5,106 bases of DNA from an uncultured Rhodobacter sp. (GTDB taxonomy: Bacteria; Pseudomonadota; Alphaproteobacteria; Rhodobacterales; Rhodobacteraceae): positions 1 to 5,106 of the forward strand of contig CALGTJ010000803.1 of NCBI GenBank assembly GCA_937901435.1, given 5' to 3'. Below are positions 1 through 5,106 of the stretch, piece by piece (within the stretch, counting starts at the first letter, position 1; each line of letters starts with the position of its first letter). The notes below the pieces were generated by a model. That model did not search any database, was not told the origin of the DNA, and saw only the letters and a program-made list of their open reading frames with translations. The position numbers and the translations under genes are program-made.

Positions 1-1
1 G

Positions 2-100
2 CTTGGCTTTGAAGATCCCAACTCGTTCTTCAGGGCATTTCGCCGCTGGACAGGTTCCTCACCCGAGGCTTGGCGCGAGGCACAACGACTGAGTGCTTGA
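2..100 (+). CDS. AraC-family transcriptional regulator, C-terminal end (5' part outside window)
   Basis: Reading from base 2, 32 codons are open to the TGA at 98-100. The peptide begins [18 protein letters not shown] and continues with SPEAWR. This is the hallmark end of the second helix-turn-helix of AraC/XylS DNA-binding domains, where family members have the pattern GF-x-(D/S)-x-S-x-F-x-R-A-F-(R/K)-R-W-x-G-x-(S/T)-P-x-x-(W/Y)-R. Such proteins bind DNA as activators or repressors of nearby genes. The ligand or dimerisation domain, which would say what it senses, lies outside the window, so its target is unknown. The stop leaves the usual short tail after the last helix, so the 3' end looks natural. 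The gene points toward the + strand genes downstream, but a DJ-1 relic lies between, so control of those genes is only a guess. Confidence 0.88.
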   Translation, partial: LGFEDPNSFFRAFRRWTGSSPEAWREAQRLSA

Positions 101-335
101 ACTGGCGCGCTGCGCAAGTGTTCTGGCACATCCTGCGAATGACGGGAGTGACCTTAGTCATCACATTGAGGTCAAACAGCCAGATCTCAGCGAGGGCACA
201 AGACCACATCTACCGCTATCCGCCGCCACGCCACTTGCGCCATTCGCAATCCGAGACGGTCAGATCATTACTGGGCAACAGCAACACAGCACGCGGCTTT
301 TCTCCGATCTGCTGATCGAGGCGCTGTCAGAATAG
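93..335 (+). pseudogene. DJ-1/PfpI (type 1 glutamine amidotransferase-like) C-terminal remnant
   Basis: An open frame runs from a GTG at 93 to the TAG at 333-335 (80 codons). Only its end looks like a known protein: from about 225 the translation reads APFAIRDGQIITGQQQHST and then a short helix ending LIEAL. This is the typical last strand and helix of DJ-1/PfpI proteins (pattern (V/I)RDG-x-(L/I)ITGQ-(N/Q)-x-x-S ... LxxAL). Family members are about 180-230 residues long and have a catalytic cysteine nucleophile near residue 100. Neither that cysteine region nor the N-terminal fold is present. The first ~40 codons match nothing I know and overlap the AraC stop. I read this as the 3' stump of a gene fused by deletion to the end of the AraC gene. 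A short expressed peptide cannot be excluded, but no ribosome binding site is evident. Confidence 0.6.
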
Positions 336-453
336 ACCAGCCGGGACCACTTCGGCCCACGCAATAGCACCAAAGGAAATGCAGCACGGGCGACACATGC
401 CCTTGTTGAAAAAGAGGATCATCCAACGGGAAACCGGCGGAAGTTGCGCCAAG

Positions 454-458
454 AGGAG
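454..458 (+). promoter_or_regulatory. Ribosome binding site deciding the start of the small membrane protein
   Basis: AGGAG lies six bases before the ATG at 465. The same frame is open from further upstream (about 444), so this site is what fixes ATG 465 as the start. A second ATG at 460 is in another frame and too close to the site to be used. Confidence 0.7.
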
Positions 459-464
459 CATGAC

Positions 465-848
465 ATGAAGTTGACACTGAGAATTGCCGCAATCATTAAT
501 CTGGCGGTTGCCGTCGTTCACACATTTGTAGGTGAGGCGAGTGTTGTTGCGCCGCTGATGGGGTCGGATGCGCCCGACCTCGTGAAAGCAACACTCCATT
601 CCGCGTGGCACATGATTTCCGTCGTGCTGTACCTATCCTCCCTGACCCTGTTCTATGTCAGCCGAAAGGATGTGACCGATCCAGCCGTGACGCTATTGCC
701 GGGCTATATCGGCATTCAATACGTGGGCTTGGCCATGGTCTTTGTCGTCACGAGCGTGATTTACGGCCAGTTCTTTCCGCAGATCGTGATGCTCTTGCCA
801 ATCGGACTTCTGTCCCTGTGGGCGGCGAGGATGGCGACCAAAGCGTGA
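465..848 (+). CDS. Small four-helix membrane protein of unknown function
   Basis: 127 residues, starting at ATG 465 behind a good AGGAG site. Four hydrophobic segments can be seen at about residues 5-23, 45-65, 75-98 and 104-122, with short charged links (SRKD near 66-69, a positive tail ARMATKA). The first segment ends in HTFVGE and the second begins with HSAWH. Two or three histidines and a glutamate at the membrane edge are the only polar residues that might matter, for example for metal or quinone contact; that is speculation. There is no cleavable signal peptide, so it should sit in the inner membrane. I do not recognise the family. It is on the same strand as the reductase gene, 84 bases upstream, with no clear terminator between, so co-transcription is possible. 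Confidence 0.8.
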   Translation: MKLTLRIAAIINLAVAVVHTFVGEASVVAPLMGSDAPDLVKATLHSAWHMISVVLYLSSLTLFYVSRKDVTDPAVTLLPGYIGIQYVGLAMVFVVTSVIYGQFFPQIVMLLPIGLLSLWAARMATKA

Positions 849-932
849 CCTCAGGCGGGGCGGGCTCCGACCCAACATGGCGTTGGATGGGGCCCCCGCA
901 AACCTGCTCTTACCCAGAAAGGGAACCTTCGA

Positions 933-1940
933 ATGACCAAAGTCTTTTTGACCGGTGCGTCCGGTTTCATCGCCAAACACATTCTGCGAGAGTTGCTGGA
1001 ACAGGGCTATCAGGTCCGCGCCTCGATCCGCTCTGACAAACGCAAGGATGAATTGCAGGGTCTTTTTCCGGCCGCGGCGCTGGAATTTGCTACGTTGGAT
1101 TTGACGAAGGATGAAGGCTGGCAGGATGCTTTGCAGGGCTGTGATGTCTTGATCCATACGGCTTCGCCCTTTCCGCTGACAGAGCCAAAAGATCCGCAAG
1201 ACCTGATCCGCCCGGCGGTCGATGGCACGCTGCGGGCAATGCGCGCGGCCAAAGCTGCGGGGATCAAGCGCGTGATTTTGACGTCGTCCTGTGCTGCAAT
1301 CTACAAGCAGGCGGACAAGCCCAAGATGCAATCGTCGGATGAGACATATTGGACGACGCCCAATGATCCGTCTGTCGGGGCCTATGAAGCCTCCAAGACG
1401 CTGGCGGAAAAGGCGGCCTGGGACTTTGTCGCTGACACCCCCGATATCGCGCTGACCACCATCAACCCGGGCGCCGTCTTTGGCCCCCCGATGGACGCCC
1501 GTTACGGTTCGTCGCTTGAACTGGTCGAGCAGCTGATGACCGGCAAGGTTCCGATGGCCCCCCCGATGGACATGGTCGCGGTGGATGTACGGGATGTGGC
1601 GCGGATGCACGTCGCGGCCATCGATCTTGAGGCCACCAAGGGCGAACGCTTCGCCGCCGCGAGCGGGACATATCGCTTCCTTGAACTTGGGCAGATGCTG
1701 AAGGCTTGGGATTCCGCGCTGAAGACACCGGGCCGAGAGGCGCCTGTCTGGCTGCTGCGCATCATGGGGCTATTTTCCAAGGACGTGAAAGGGGTTCTGG
1801 CGAATGTCGGGCGCACGCTCGCGGTCTCTGGGGCAAAGGCAGAAAAGACCTTCGGTTTCAAATTCATCCCGGTCAAAGACGCGCTGATCGCGTCAGCCGA
1901 AGCAGTCCAGACCTACACAATGAACGAGAAATCAAAATGA
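933..1940 (+). CDS. NAD(P)-dependent extended short-chain dehydrogenase/reductase (aldehyde / dihydroflavonol-4-reductase-like)
   Basis: 335 residues, the usual length for the extended SDR group that includes dihydroflavonol 4-reductase, cinnamoyl-CoA reductase and microbial aldehyde reductases. The glycine-rich nucleotide-binding motif TGASGFIA is at residues 7-14, followed by the Rossmann acidic residue in LDLT (D56) and HTASP (75-79). The catalytic set is visible: serines in TSS (117-119) and the Y151-x-x-x-K155 pair in GAYEASK. Arg/Lys residues after the second strand (R29, R33, K36, R37) hint at NADPH, but this is inference. Family enzymes reduce aldehydes or ketones in the cytoplasm; the substrate loop cannot be read. 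The start ATG follows AGAAAGGGA by about eight bases. The stop overlaps the start of the glutathione transferase gene (ATGA), indicating translational coupling. All motifs are present, so the gene looks functional. Confidence 0.92.
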   Translation: MTKVFLTGASGFIAKHILRELLEQGYQVRASIRSDKRKDELQGLFPAAALEFATLDLTKDEGWQDALQGCDVLIHTASPFPLTEPKDPQDLIRPAVDGTLRAMRAAKAAGIKRVILTSSCAAIYKQADKPKMQSSDETYWTTPNDPSVGAYEASKTLAEKAAWDFVADTPDIALTTINPGAVFGPPMDARYGSSLELVEQLMTGKVPMAPPMDMVAVDVRDVARMHVAAIDLEATKGERFAAASGTYRFLELGQMLKAWDSALKTPGREAPVWLLRIMGLFSKDVKGVLANVGRTLAVSGAKAEKTFGFKFIPVKDALIASAEAVQTYTMNEKSK

Positions 1941-2545
1941 TCACGGCTTATCTTTGGGGTACACCCAACGGCTATAAGGTTGCCATCGCACTTGAGGAAA
2001 TGGGCGTGGACTACGAGATCACTTGGGTCAACATCGGCGCTGGCGCACAGCACGCACCCGAATACCTCAAGATTTCCCCCAACGGGAAAATCCCTGCCAT
2101 CGTCGATCATGAGACTGGCATCAGCCTGATGGAATCCGGCGCGATCCTGCAATATCTGGCTGAAAAGACTGGGAGATTCGGAGGCGAAACCCCGCAGGAC
2201 CGCTGGGCCGTGACACAGTGGCTGCATTGGCAAATGGGCGGGCTTGGTCCGATGATGGGGCAGTCCAACCATTTCCGAGGTCTGAATGAGAAAGTTCCCT
2301 ACGCCGAAACCCGCTACAAGAACGAGACAGCACGACTGTTCGGCGTTCTTGAGACGCAGCTGGATGGTCGCGACTATATCGCAGGAGACTATTCCATTGC
2401 CGATATGGCCGCTGTCGCCTGGGCTGGCATGGCACCCATGATGGAGGACGCACGGCTGACGGCATGCAACAACGTCATGGGTTGGACCGAACGGAACGTC
2501 TCGCGACCCGCCACAGCCCGGGCGATTGCGTTGTCGCCGGGCTGA
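1937..2545 (+). CDS. Glutathione S-transferase, Nu class (YfcG/YghU-like disulfide-bond oxidoreductase)
   Basis: 202 residues. The N-terminal thioredoxin-like domain (about 1-78) has TPNGYK with T9 and N11 in the same positions as the glutathione-contacting T9/N11 of E. coli YfcG. It is followed by ISPNGKIPAIVDH (46-58, containing the cis-proline P53) and the glutathione-binding ESG (66-68). The helical domain keeps the Nu-class block QWLHWQMGGLGPMMGQ (94-109), Y122, and the fold-stabilising SIAD (153-156). Nu-class enzymes bind glutathione or glutathione disulfide and act mainly as disulfide-bond reductases, with some peroxidase activity. The frame is open upstream, but ATG 1937 is chosen because it overlaps the reductase stop and gives the exact family N-terminus. 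The last ~35 residues (after ADMA) are less typical, yet the RPATARA motif near the end is kept, so I think the protein is complete. A recombinase relic begins 35 bases after the stop. Confidence 0.92.
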   Translation: MITAYLWGTPNGYKVAIALEEMGVDYEITWVNIGAGAQHAPEYLKISPNGKIPAIVDHETGISLMESGAILQYLAEKTGRFGGETPQDRWAVTQWLHWQMGGLGPMMGQSNHFRGLNEKVPYAETRYKNETARLFGVLETQLDGRDYIAGDYSIADMAAVAWAGMAPMMEDARLTACNNVMGWTERNVSRPATARAIALSPG

Positions 2546-2580
2546 CATGCGAGGCTGCCTTCGCAGACGCCGCGCAACAT

Positions 2581-3123
2581 CTACGAAGTCGAGGCCCGAA
2601 GGTTGCCCGACTTATCATAGAGTTGGGTCACTTTCGTTCGTCGCACCGAGTGCGTGGCATAGGCGCTGGCCGTCAGGCCGATGGATGTCACCCACTCACG
2701 GACGATGCCCGTGTACTGGCGGGTCAAGATGTAAAGCCATTCGTGAAAACGCCCGGGTCGAAGGTACTCAGATCCAATCAGAAGCGGCTGCCGCATCTGC
2801 CTTGCGAGCGATGCACTTTTGCCTGCAGGGATTTCCAAGCGCGCCGGTTTCTGGGGCTTGCTCTGCAGAACCGACTCGCGTTCCTTGATTTGACCTGACG
2901 CCATGACATCGACCACCTTCATCTTCAGCAAATCGCAGCCGCGCAGCTTGCTGTCGATTGCGAGATTGAAAGGGCCAGATCACAATGGTTCTCGGCAAGC
3001 GCCAGCAGCACCTTTTTTGCCCAGACGTGTTTGGGCCTGAGCGGCCGTTTTTTGACCTACGATCCGGCCCTTGTTCCAGGCTGCACGCAATGCGGCAATG
3101 GCGGACAAGTTCGGCGTTTCCAT
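2581..3123 (-). pseudogene. Tyrosine-type recombinase/integrase, frameshifted and lacking its C-terminus
   Basis: From ATG 3123, behind GGAGGG, the frame reads METPNLSAIAALRAAWNKGR and IVGQK, then fails. An extra A in the A6 run (3048-3053 on the + strand as T6) shifts the frame. The intervening stretch makes sense only in the shifted frame (KRPLRPKHVWAKKVLLALAE). A missing base in the run at 2969-2971 restores the first frame as NLAIDSKLRGCDLLKMKV. The corrected protein carries the box I arginine (LRGCDL, R61), the lysine region (QSKPQKP) and the box II H-x-x-R (HSVRR, H158 and R161). It then stops after NLRA (2593), where the family continues with the LLGHTK box and the catalytic tyrosine. 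About 177 family-like residues remain of an expected 200-215. This small integrase type is widespread in proteobacteria. The missing C-terminus means it cannot be active even if both frameshifts are sequencing errors. Confidence 0.85.
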
Positions 3124-3129
3124 AATGGA

Positions 3130-3135
3130 CCCTCC
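3130..3135 (-). promoter_or_regulatory. Ribosome binding site of the recombinase relic
   Basis: The - strand reads GGAGGG, six bases before ATG 3123. It supports this start over the longer in-frame upstream extension to 3180, whose translation (GFRCGRVWWIGG) does not look like protein. Confidence 0.6.
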
Positions 3136-3266
3136 GATCCACCACACCCTTCCACATCGAAAACCCGACGTTGATAACACCTCATGTCACACGATGCTGC
3201 ATCTGCAGCGCACCGGGCCCTTGGCCTACATCGACGATCCGCGATATCTGTTTCTATTTTATCGCG

Positions 3267-3836
3267 ATGGAAGGGCTTTCATTTACCGTGGAGGTTGTTC
3301 CGTGCGGACCGAGTTACAACAGGTGATCGGCTGTTCCGTGACAAGGATTGGATCAACGGCACAGCAGGCGTTGCGAACGCAGGCATCTCCCTCGCAATTG
3401 GCGAACCTGAGAGCATCGGCTGGCCGAAAATATCCTCACTCTTGAAAGAATACGGGTTCATCGCCTTCTCAGCAGCAGACAAACCGACGGTATTTGATCA
3501 GATCCGCACGAAGTTCGGTGATGAAGGTGATCTACCCTATTGAGACTCTTTCTCTGCCCCTGTTTCGGATGCCCTGCCGACCTGCGAGGGGATCGTTGAA
3601 ACCTTGGGGGAACATATGTCTTACAGAGTGACAGAATTCCGAACACCGATACAATCCATGAGCTGATCGGCCTCAATCAAGGTGTCAGTGTGTCGCCCCT
3701 TCCTGAATGGTTTATGCGTGAAGAAGGGCCGCCTTCCATAGCCAGTTTTATCCGGTCAACCGACGGCCGCATGATCGCTTGCGCAAATGGTAGCATGCGC
3801 TACGACGCGAATAGCCTATTTGCTAAGGCTCAGTTC
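3267..3836 (+). pseudogene. Probable GNAT-family N-acetyltransferase, broken by frameshifts, a stop codon and 3' loss
   Basis: The protein-like translation hops between frames. From ATG 3267 it reads MEGLSFTVEVVPCGPSYN, then a +1 shift near 3321 leads to DRLFRDKDWINGTAGVA and GISLAIGEPE. The frame meets TGA at 3541-3543 between LPY and DSFSAPVSDALP, exactly where a tryptophan (TGG) would fit. It goes on to VTEF, then a one-base loss near 3640-3642 moves it to NTDTIHELIGLNQGV, LPEWFMR, DGRMIACANGSMRYDANSLF and then AKAQF (about 3835). This last block resembles the strands before motif A of GNAT enzymes that carry a long N-terminal extension. The acetyl-CoA loop (Q/R-x-x-G-x-G/A) that should follow is absent, so the 3' end is lost. 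Decay is fairly certain; the family name is less so. The substrate is unknown. A shorter reading, 3184-3543, would be only a fragment of this gene. Confidence 0.55.
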
Positions 3837-3925
3837 AAAAGGCCTCGGATACCGCCATTCGCACGGTTGAAAGTAGACCGGTGCGATCCGTGTCGACCTA
3901 GGGATTCAGTATAAACACTTTGTCC

Positions 3926-4609
3926 TCAGAAAGGGGCCTCTATGCCAAGTTTTGCCGCTTCACGGCGCAATTCATCGGCTGTGTCGTCTGGCAGGCTAAT
4001 CCCGTCCTTGCGCAGTTTGGTGTCTGACAGGGCTTCCAACTCACCGGGATAGTAGATTTGCTCGACCTTTGGCTGAGGCTTGGTCGCCTTGAGCTGGTCA
4101 ATCATCCGCTCCATATCGGCTTCAAATTCAACCAACGAGCGACAGGCGTCTATCCTGATCGCCATCACAAAATGGCCAACCCCGCTCATGCCGTCGGGCA
4201 TATAGGGGCCAATGACCGAGGATCCGAATTGGCTTCCGCTAAGTACACCGGACAGCATGTCCATGATCGTTGAAATCGCATAGCCCTTGTGACCGGCCAT
4301 CGGCAGAATCGTGCCCGCTATGCCGGCGGCGGGGTCAACGGTGGCGTTACCATCAGCATCAATTGCCCAAGTGTCCGGGATAGCCTCGTGGCGTTGCCTT
4401 GCTAGGTAGAGCTTTCCCCGCGCGACAGCGGTATTGGCTATGTCCAAAATCATCGGTGGATAGCGCCCGGCGGGTGCCGCCCAGGACCACGGGTTGTTAC
4501 CAACGCGCTTTTCCATCCCACCCCAGGGTGCCATGGCAGGGCTGGCATTGTGCAGTTGACACTTCAAAATGCTAGGATGGGTCATGCTTGGTGTGTTCCG
4601 ATCAGACAT
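3926..4609 (-). pseudogene. Malate/L-lactate dehydrogenase-family (Ldh_2) oxidoreductase, N-terminally truncated
   Basis: 227 codons are open from ATG 4609 to TGA 3926-3928. From NASPAMAPWGGMEKRVGNN onward the protein is a clean Ldh_2 sequence: GNNPWSWAAP, then LDIANTAVARGK, IPDTWAIDADGNATVDP, the signature MAGHKGYAISTIMDMLSGVL, and the C-terminal EIYYPGE-type block (here EQIYYPGELEA). The family (malate, lactate, ureidoglycolate and related 2-oxoacid or imine reductases using NAD(P)H) is usually 330-350 residues. About 130-145 N-terminal residues, including the conserved early Arg/His catalytic region, are missing. The first ~20 codons (MSDRNTPSMTHPSILKCQLH) are foreign, with the join near 4550. 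An AAAGG lies only three bases before ATG 4609, so a chimeric product might be made, but it should be inactive. The C-terminal reading frame is free of stops, suggesting recent truncation. Confidence 0.85.
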
Positions 4610-5055
4610 CTACCTTTAGAAATTTGCAGATTTGTACAGGACCAGTTCCTCAAGTGGCTGCTCCGAATACGTGAAGGATACTGGACCTGAGTTGGGCGCC
4701 AAAGTCCTTCGTGGTCGTGGACGCAAAAATCGAGTCGATAAGCTGGGAGGGGATTAGCTCGGCGCGATATCTGTCGATTCTGGAAAGAAGCAGCCAACAG
4801 ATTCACAGAAGCTCACAGGGTTTTCCACCCATTGCCCGCTGGAGTCTGTGTGAAATTTAATTTTAAATTGCGCTAAAGTTTTGGAATATTATTGCGAAAA
4901 TCTAGCGTCGCCTGCTTTCAGGAATCGCAGAAGCTACCATCAGCCAGCCCCTATCTGCGACGAAAACGAACATTCACCCGATGGCAGGTGGCACTATACA
5001 CACGAGACTAACGCGGAATTTTTATTTCTAATTAACAACCACTTAGCAATGTAAG
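4610..5055. other. Gene-free stretch between the Ldh_2 relic and the tRNA
   Basis: I find no gene I can support here. The left part (4610-4850) has GC similar to the genes, and several frames are open on both strands over 50-75 codons, but none gives a recognisable protein. One - strand frame (4653-4802) reads plausibly but has no start codon. The right part (4850-5050) is clearly AT-rich and contains one AT palindrome and a hairpin touching the tRNA end. No integrase gene, and no copy of the tRNA 3' end that would mark an attachment site, was seen. Confidence 0.6.
4854..4869. repeat. AT-only inverted repeat
   Basis: AATTTAA, two bases, TTAAATT: a perfect 7-base inverted repeat inside the AT-rich spacer. 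It could be a protein-binding palindrome or chance in AT-rich DNA. It lacks the GC stem expected of an intrinsic terminator. Confidence 0.3.
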
Positions 5056-5058
5056 TGG
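5039..5058 (-). terminator. Hairpin at the tRNA 3' end, possible weak terminator
   Basis: On the - strand CCACTTA, six loop bases, TAAGTGG form a perfect 7-base-pair stem whose first three bases are the CCA end of the tRNA-Arg. It is followed by TTGTTAATT, a weak T-rich tract. It may end or help process the tRNA transcript. The stem is short and the T tract interrupted, so the call is tentative. Confidence 0.35.
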
Positions 5059-5106
5059 CGGACTGGGGAGGATTCGAACCCCCGACCCTCTGATTCGTAG
5101 TCAGAT
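5056..5106 (-). tRNA. tRNA-Arg (anticodon ACG), 3' part; 5' part beyond the window
   Basis: On the - strand the anticodon stem TCTGA/TCAGA (5101-5105 and 5089-5093) closes the seven-base loop CTACGAA, giving anticodon ACG at 5096-5098. This ACG is normally edited to ICG and reads CGU, CGC and CGA. The T arm GGGGG-TTCGAAT-CCTCC, the acceptor 3' strand CCAGTCC, discriminator G and encoded CCA (5056-5058) follow in standard spacing. The D arm and 5' acceptor strand are cut off by the window end, so the acceptor pairing cannot be checked. tRNA 3' ends are common integration sites. Confidence 0.95.

Noticed and set aside
872..896. Short inverted repeat CCAAC/GTTGG and GGGGCCCC between the membrane protein and reductase genes as a terminator
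   Set aside because: The stems are short, there is no T tract, and GC-rich spacers give such repeats by chance.
693..1610. Long - strand open frame (305 codons) opposite the membrane protein and reductase genes
   Set aside because: It lies antisense to a reductase with all its motifs. The translation is rich in R, G, H and Q, as expected from the mirror of GC-rich coding DNA, and has no recognisable domain.
1706..1936. Upstream in-frame extension of the glutathione transferase
   Set aside because: These codons overlap the reductase in another frame and add a non-protein-like leader. ATG 1937 gives the exact family N-terminus and overlaps the reductase stop.
2464..2898. + strand open frames (2464-2898 and 2526-2888) after the transferase
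   Set aside because: They run antisense to the recombinase relic, whose conserved boxes are clearly on the - strand.
3184..3300. N-terminal part of the 3184-3543 open frame as a real start
   Set aside because: The translation before about 3322 is not protein-like. The frame beginning at ATG 3267 gives a better N-terminus and joins to this frame only near 3321.
4556..4578. TTGACA followed by TAGGAT as a + strand promoter
   Set aside because: The spacing is about 11 bases, far from the usual 16-18, it points away from any + strand gene, and it lies at the Ldh_2 fusion junction.
4681..4857. + strand open stretch (about 4679-4857) as a small gene
   Set aside because: It has no ATG start or ribosome binding site, shows no recognisable motif, and is mirrored by an equally open - strand frame.

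Overview
The window looks like a piece of an alphaproteobacterial chromosome or large replicon, most likely Rhodobacteraceae (a Roseobacter relative). The basis is moderately high GC, G/C-rich third codon positions in the intact genes, and the character of the proteins. This is judgement from reading translations; no database search was possible. It is an accessory region that has been rearranged and is partly decaying.

Layout, left to right. Positions 1-100 hold the C-terminal end of an AraC-family regulator that starts outside the window. It is followed at once by a fragment of a DJ-1/PfpI-family protein (only the last ~35 residues are convincing, about 225-335). Positions 465-1940 and 1937-2545 form the intact core, all on the + strand: a small four-helix membrane protein of unknown function, an extended short-chain dehydrogenase/reductase of the aldehyde / dihydroflavonol-4-reductase type, and a Nu-class (YfcG/YghU-like) glutathione S-transferase. 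The last two overlap by ATGA and are almost certainly co-translated. An NAD(P)-linked carbonyl reductase beside a glutathione/thiol-dependent enzyme suggests handling of reactive carbonyls or electrophiles, but no substrate can be read from the sequence.

From 2581 to 4609 no gene appears fully intact. On the - strand there is a small tyrosine recombinase with two compensating frameshifts and no C-terminal catalytic box (2581-3123). On the + strand there is a probable GNAT acetyltransferase with frame breaks, an in-frame TGA and a lost 3' half (about 3267-3836). On the - strand there is the C-terminal two thirds of a malate/L-lactate dehydrogenase-family (Ldh_2) oxidoreductase whose N-terminus is replaced by about 20 unrelated codons (3926-4609).

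Positions 4610-5055 contain no gene I can support; the right part is AT-rich. The window ends inside a - strand tRNA-Arg(ACG) (3' end at 5056). A recombinase relic and several truncated genes next to a tRNA fit the remains of an old integrated element or repeated rearrangement at a tRNA-flanking hotspot. I see no convincing new multi-gene system; the most notable points are the clustered gene relics and the coupled reductase/transferase pair.
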